A stretch of 64,000 nucleotides of DNA from Astropecten irregularis (Eukaryota; Echinodermata; Asteroidea; Paxillosida; Astropectinidae): contig OZ020255.1 of NCBI GenBank assembly GCA_963971285.1, positions 19,561,046 through 19,625,045 of the forward strand. Direction: 5' to 3'. The position numbers were made by a program, and so were the translations under genes. The notes under the pieces were generated by a model, which was not told the DNA's origin, made no database searches, and saw only the letters and a program-made list of their open reading frames with translations. Position 1 is the first letter of the stretch, and each line of letters begins with the position of its first letter. This document shows positions 58,882 to 64,000 of the stretch, one piece after another.

Positions 58882-61800
58882 TCACTTGATCAGACTGAGC
58901 TTGGCACTCTTCAGCTTCTCAAGTCGCTTGGTCAGGTGGCTGTTCTCTGTCTCAAACTCCTCATTCCTGTCCTTTAGAGTACGGATCTGGTGGAGAAGAG
59001 TGGAGAACAGATATAAGGGTAAGAGAGACGGTGAGAGAGTGGCAGTGACAGAGACTTGAAACAAGACTGGTTCTTTCCTGATATTTGATGGGTTGCCGTG
59101 GTCTAGTGGCCAAGTGGTCTGGGCCCAATTTCATGGAAACTGTTACCGTTAGCAAAACGTCTTTGCTTACGGTAGCAGACTTTTTTGGTTAAGGTAAGCG
59201 TATTTCACGGAAGAGTTTCCTTTTTGGTAACGGCAATTTGTGCAGAATGCATGCGACAGTGCGTTAGCAGAAAATGATCCCGGTTACCCTAGAAATTCTT
59301 CGCTAACTGAAAGTTCTTGCTTACGGATTCCATGAAATAGATTTCACGCGTAGCAGAGTCCGTTAGCACAAAAATAGGCCGTAACGGATTCCATGAAATT
59401 GGGCCTTGGTGTGTTGTACTCAAGGTCTTGTGGTCAATCTACAGATTGTGGGTTCGAATCCAGCCATGGGCTAGTGGTGCTTGCATCCTTGAGCAAGACG
59501 CTTTATCACACATTGCTCCTCTTCACCCAGGTGTAAATGGGTACCTGTGAGGGTAGAGATGGCTTTGTGCTTCATTAGCTTTTGTGCGCTTTACAGTTAG
59601 CCGGGGCCGTATACTCCCCAAGGAGTTGCCAAGGAGTTGAGATTATTTCAGGAATGTTAGTGGGGCCCGATGACCAGGGATAATAATGGTAAGCGCCTTG
59701 AGCACCCTCTGGGTGGATATGTTGCACACTATAAATGTTATGCATTACATATTAACAATCTAGTTAATATCTTGGTTGTGTCTTAAGTTCACAATCTTTT
59801 CATCCAGTTTCTGGTCGGATTTGCTGGTAAGGGAATATCAGTTGTTATTCTTTCAACTAACCTCTCGTTGTAGTTTACGTCTTTCTAGTTTCAGTTCTTC
59901 CTCGACTCTCTCTGAAGTATCAGCAGCCAACTTGTACCGTTTGACCTGACCTTCTAGCCTTGTGACCTGTGATTAAAATAAGACAAATACACATTTTCAT
60001 TTTAGCCAACAAATAAACTTCAAAATTCACCGCAAATAATGTACTGCTATTTTTACAAGTAATAAACCGATGCAAACTGCTCATCCGCCAAATTAATGAC
60101 CTGAAATTTTTAAAATGAGTTAGAAAAGCCCAAGTCCCCTTCCCCTGACCACACTTGCCTACCCCCATCCTTCCTGGTCACTCTGACCCCTCCCCTTTTT
60201 GTTCTGATCCTCTCATCCATTTACGTGAATCTTTACTTGCATGTTCTTGTCCTCTTTTCATTTAGCCTTCAATAAAGATCCTGCTAGGATCAAAATGCCA
60301 GGCCCTCCAAACTCCAAGTATTTTTGTGCAAATAATAATAATGTATCAACCAAACACTATGCTGTCTACTTGTAATGCATTCACAAAATGTGGACCATGT
60401 TGGGTCATCAAGCCTCATATAAAGTTACAGTGCCTGGGCTCTACAGTCCTGTGTCCTTCAAAATACCACACTGTGTGCAGTATCCCTATGGCACATCATG
60501 GACTTGGACCAACATGAGCAGGCAAGCCCCACATGACATTACAATGTCTTGGCTATAAGGTCCAGAGGTCGATTTGCACCAAATTCTCTGTAATTTACTA
60601 TCAATCATAGGACTTTTGATGCATTGAAGCCTTACGTGGGATATGTCCCCTACAATGGGTTATCCTTCGTAACTTGAGTTACGATCTATCGCAGAGCTTC
60701 GCGAAACCGACCCCAGTTTCTGCCAAAATGGGTTTGTGATGTAGAAGTGGGACTGTTTTACTTACATGGCCTTCTAGTGTTGCTAATTCTTGCTCTGCTT
60801 TCTGATATTTAAATCTGTACTCATTCACTTGTCTACTGGCTTCTCCTGAAATATAAAATATAAGAAATTGCATCAAAATTACCAAAATGTACGAAAAAAT
60901 TAATTTACTTCATTCCTAATGTTTCCTTACGATCTGCACAATTTGGCAGGGTTTACTTTCTAGCACAAAAGCTTCATCAAAAAGACCATTTACTTCAATG
61001 AATTCATTTTTCTTCTTGATTTGCGGGTCACAAAATGAAATTCTGTCTCAAGCAGGAATCAAACCAGAGACTTCTCATATACACTACCTGTGGTCAACCG
61101 TCTGAAATACAACACAATTTGCCACTGGTTCTTTTTCTGAGCCATGGAACTCTTGAGAGTGTGACAACACAGCCCTATTGCAAACAGCACTTTCAATATT
61201 ATGACATGTTTTTCGGATGAATAAGTTGATCAAACATAATATGCAAATTAGGCTTGCCCTTCACCAATGTGGATGAGCACTGTATACTCAGTAATTGTGA
61301 GTGCACGTGAAAAGATCACATGCTGGCTCAGGGGGGATTCAAACCCACGACCTCCTGCTTACTAGTGCAGATGCCATGGCACTAGGTCGTGAGTTCGAAT
61401 CCAACCTGAGCCAGCATGTGATTTTTTTCACGTGCACTCACAAGCACTGAGTACACAGTGCTCATCCACGTCGGTGAAGGGCAAGCCTAATTTGCATATA
61501 TTATCTATTTCCCGACCAAAATCATTTCCTATTCTTGATCAAACATACTTTGGATGTCTAGCATCTCGATTTCAGGGCCGTTGATTGACGGCGTCTGTGT
61601 CGGTCTTCTTCTTTCAGCGGATGCTACCTTCTCTTTCTCATCTTCTAAATCAATTTCTAATCTCCTAATCTGTTGAGAGATAAACAGAGAGAGGATGGGA
61701 GAGAGTTAAGGGATTTGCTTTCAGACGAGACTCAAAAACATGTAGTGGAAAGGAGAGTCAAGGACAATGCATTAGTGGGGTTCTGTGGCCTAGTGGTCTG

Positions 61801-64000
61801 GTGTGTCGAACCCAGAGTCTTGTGGTCAATCTACAGATTGTGGGTTCGAATCCAGCCATGGGTTAATGGTGCTTGCGTCCTTGGGCAAGATGCTCTGTCA
61901 CATATTGCTCCTCTTCACCCAGGTGTAAATGGGTACCTGTGAGGGTAGAGATGGCTTTGTGGTTTGATTAGCCTCTGTGCGCCCTATGGTTGCCAGTATG
62001 GGGCTGTAAGCTCCCCAGGGAGTTGAGATGGTTTCAGGAATGTAAATTATGGCCCGATGACCAGGGATAATAATATTGTACAGCGCTTTGATCTTCTTGT
62101 AAAGGCGCTTTATAAATGCCCGTTATTATTATTATTATTAGAGAAAGAAAACTAACAGTCCGTTAAAATGAAATGGTCTCTCCAGAGTATAAGTACAAAA
62201 TTAAGTCCAGAATTATGCAACAATTAATGCTTTCACTCCTAATGTGTGGAGAAAGCCAGTCCTTCACATCAAAACGACTGACAGTCTCTTTACAGTATAC
62301 GTAATTTGGACTGGAATGGGTACCTAGTCCACAGTAAGGCAGCAATGAATGCCTCCACTGCTATGGTGAGGAGAAACCAGTCCCTCATACTGGAAAAGGC
62401 AGACGAAGCAAACACGATCCTATGACTTAACTTCATATAAACTGAAACATGACATATTTTTGTGATACAAGGTGTCGACATCCACTTACTTTTTCTAGGA
62501 GCTCTTTCCGCTCCTCCACGAACCGTTTTAGCCGGACATCCAGTGGTCCATCTCCAACGACCTCGAGGAGTTCAGCAGCCTCTGGTGAGACCACCACGAT
62601 GGTGCCTACTTTAGGGAGTCTAGGTTTGTGTGATGCTTCATCATCCCCAAGGTCCTTCTCTGTTAGATTCTCCTCTTTACCGACGAGGAGGAGACCATTT
62701 TCCTAAAAGAATGATTCCAAAAATTAATTGCGTGTACACAAACATTGCTCAACAGATCTCTCAATGAGATAATGAGGAAATTGAAACTGCAAAGAGGTGC
62801 TGGGACTTTGTGAATACTTTATTAACCAAATAACCATCAGCTGAACAGCCGGTTATAGGAATAAACGGAACTTGATGAAATGTCTTTCTCTCTGGCCGTC
62901 AATTGGTTTTAATGGTGACTGAGTGGTGAGTCTAAGATTTATAAGTTCTAGTGTGAGCCATGAGACCTCATTCAACAAATATAACATCTCTGCTTTCATA
63001 AAATCTGCTTGAGAATGCTCTTTAAAACTAATCTAACAACAAAATCATCATAAATATCATCAAGAAATGACAAGGTCCCAATTTTTCAAATCCTAGCAGG
63101 ATCATGGTGACTGCCCCGGTATTTACTCAAGACACCAATTATCCCACCCCCCTCTGGGGATAGCAACTAAGCAGTGGGATTTGAACCAGGGACAATGGAC
63201 TTGATCTGTAGACACTCACCGCTATAAGTGTGTCTCGTTGTGATACCATCTCCTTCAATGTTTCAACCTCCTTCTTGAGTAGCAAGTTCTCTCTCTTTTT
63301 ACTTTCAAGTTCCTGGATGAGGGGATGGAGAAAAGATCAAGGGAAATAACTTGAGAGCACTCACTTAAAAACTGAGTAATGCACAGGAAGATCAGTGACA
63401 TTAACTTTAATACTACCAGTTCTACAAACTCTAACTGGGTGGAGTATTTTATCATTACAATGAAACTCTGACTACATAAAAAAAACCATGACAGCAGAGG
63501 CTTACAACCCATTGCCATGACAAAAGATGATAATCTCAACTAGTTGATAGAGTCGGAATATTTTTTTCTTTATACTGGGCTACATGTATGGGTAACCACT
63601 CTGCCAAAGGCCAACAGCAAATGCCTGTTGGAATTTGATGGACTGTGTACTGCAGGCCTTGAATTTGGTTCTGAAAGGGGCCAATGTGCAAGGGGCACTT
63701 CCATTGGAAAATCATAATGTCTATGGAAACATTTGAAGGGGCACCAAGGCCAAGAACTAGGGCAATGAATGTCTCTAGTTTCTCTCTGTAGTTCCATCAT
63801 AGCTTTAGGGTCAAGGAAGAACCAGTACCTACCCTATGTTTGTCTCTAGTTTCTCTCTGTAGTTCCATCATAGCTTTAGGGTCAAGGAAGAACCAGTACC
63901 TACCCTATGTTTGTCTCTAGTTTCTCTCTGTAGTTCCATCATAGTTTCTTCTTGTTCTTCTTGCAAGTCCTTCAACATGTCCACCTGGAACACCAAGGTA
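58882..64000 (-). CDS. LRRFIP: LRRFIP-family coiled-coil protein, 3' part (eight exons, runs off right edge)
   Basis: Leucine-rich-repeat flightless-interacting protein, a cytoplasmic coiled-coil adaptor linked in vertebrates to Flightless-I, actin and innate or Wnt signalling. Minus-strand exons: 63984-63904, 63312-63220, 62702-62490, 61669-61549, 60845-60766, 59966-59862 and the terminal 58986-58882 (seven exons shown; at least one more lies outside the window). Phases agree, giving about 265 C-terminal residues. Diagnostic blocks are [68 protein letters not shown] and [16 protein letters not shown] before the stop at 58884-58882. The register of heptads is continuous, so the region is coiled coil except for a short Pro-rich link around [20 protein letters not shown]1 and LRRFIP2 cannot be told apart here. 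The most upstream visible exon has its 3' end and donor tandemly duplicated. Confidence 0.94.
59090..59745 (+). repeat. tRNA-headed SINE family A, split by a MITE
   Basis: The head (ggttgccgtggtctagtgg) and body (ggtcaatctacagattgtgg, GGTTCGAATCC, gtgtaaatgggtacctgtg) are separated by 284 bp of inserted MITE at 59122-59405. It lies in the last LRRFIP intron. Confidence 0.85.
59122..59405. mobile_element. GGCCCAATTTCATGG MITE nested in a SINE
   Basis: Same family as 30067-30354. Left flank CTG (59119-59121), right flank TTG (59406-59408). Uninterrupted SINE copies read gtggtCTGgtgtg, so a 3-bp duplication of CTG with one later change explains the junctions. Confidence 0.82.
61241..61498. repeat. 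258-bp near-perfect palindrome
   Basis: The left arm gcaaattaggcttgccctt...gcactgtatactcag...cacgtgaaaagatcacatgctggctcag pairs with a right arm running in the opposite sense to gggcaagcctaatttgc. A loop of about 40 bp (cctcctgcttactagtgcag) lies in the centre. Each arm has a ggtcgtgRgttcgaat-like tRNA box B word. It lies in an LRRFIP intron. Confidence 0.85.
61777..62140 (+). repeat. tRNA-headed SINE family A, full-length reference copy
   Basis: The head GGGGTTCTGTGGCCTAGTGG (box-A-like), GGTTCGAATCC (box B), the conserved body, then gcgctttataaatgcccg and an (ATT)n tail. It is the least altered copy in the window and lies in an LRRFIP intron. Confidence 0.88.
63768..63944 (-). repeat. 71-bp tandem duplication of LRRFIP exon 3' end plus splice donor
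   Basis: tttgtctctagtttctctct begins at 63839 and 63910, with a third partial copy from 63768. On the minus strand each full unit is the last ~39 nt of the exon, the donor GTAGGT (at 63903 and again at 63832), and about 30 bp of intron ending CCCTAAAG. Confidence 0.93.

Overview
This is animal nuclear DNA. The genes are split by GT-AG introns, interspersed repeats are dense, and the proteins (POLR1B, TRPC channel, RETSAT, LRRFIP) are metazoan. Invertebrate sequence divergence, the tRNA-headed SINEs, and recurring motifs such as taggcctaggcctac and gggcccaatttcat suggest a non-vertebrate marine deuterostome. An echinoderm, perhaps a sea star, is my best guess, but that is inference. I identify five complete or partial conserved genes and one lineage-specific DNA-binding gene. 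I assembled their exons by hand from splice sites, reading phase and family similarity. In each complete gene every exon phase agrees and the summed CDS is a multiple of three.

Layout. 1-7397 (-): 5' part of POLR1B (RNA polymerase I second-largest subunit), nine exons, running off the left edge. 7398-8016: short head-to-head intergenic region, probably a shared promoter. 8017-12063 (+): five-exon Myb/SANT-like DNA-binding protein. 14988-25478 (+): fifteen-exon, 835-residue divergent TRPC cation channel. 29589-38051 (+): ten-exon RETSAT (retinol saturase), 625 residues with an ER-retrieval tail. 41084-45706 (+): eight-exon, 290-residue aldo-keto reductase with the full catalytic tetrad. 46-53.6 kb: repeat-rich island with a decayed LINE, a Harbinger-like MITE, a 533-codon transposase-like ORF and a 196-bp satellite. 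58882-64000 (-): 3' part of an LRRFIP-family coiled-coil gene, running off the right edge.

The genes do not form an operon or pathway. They are ordinary neighbours: rRNA transcription, a transcription-factor-like protein, calcium entry, retinoid and aldehyde redox chemistry, and an actin/flightless-binding adaptor. RETSAT and the aldo-keto reductase are adjacent NAD(P)H-linked redox genes, but nothing in the sequence shows coregulation.

The most unusual signals are structural. (1) The 3' end of RETSAT exon 9, with its splice donor, is amplified into a 16-unit, 74-bp tandem array. (2) The same kind of exon-plus-donor duplication (71 bp) occurs in LRRFIP. (3) Many non-autonomous DNA transposons can be defined to the base by target-site duplications (8-bp hAT-like, TTAA piggyBac-like, TAA Harbinger-like, 3-bp), some nested with visible empty sites. 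(4) The TRPC protein has Asp in place of the usual pore Gly and lacks the family's His/Cys zinc motif.
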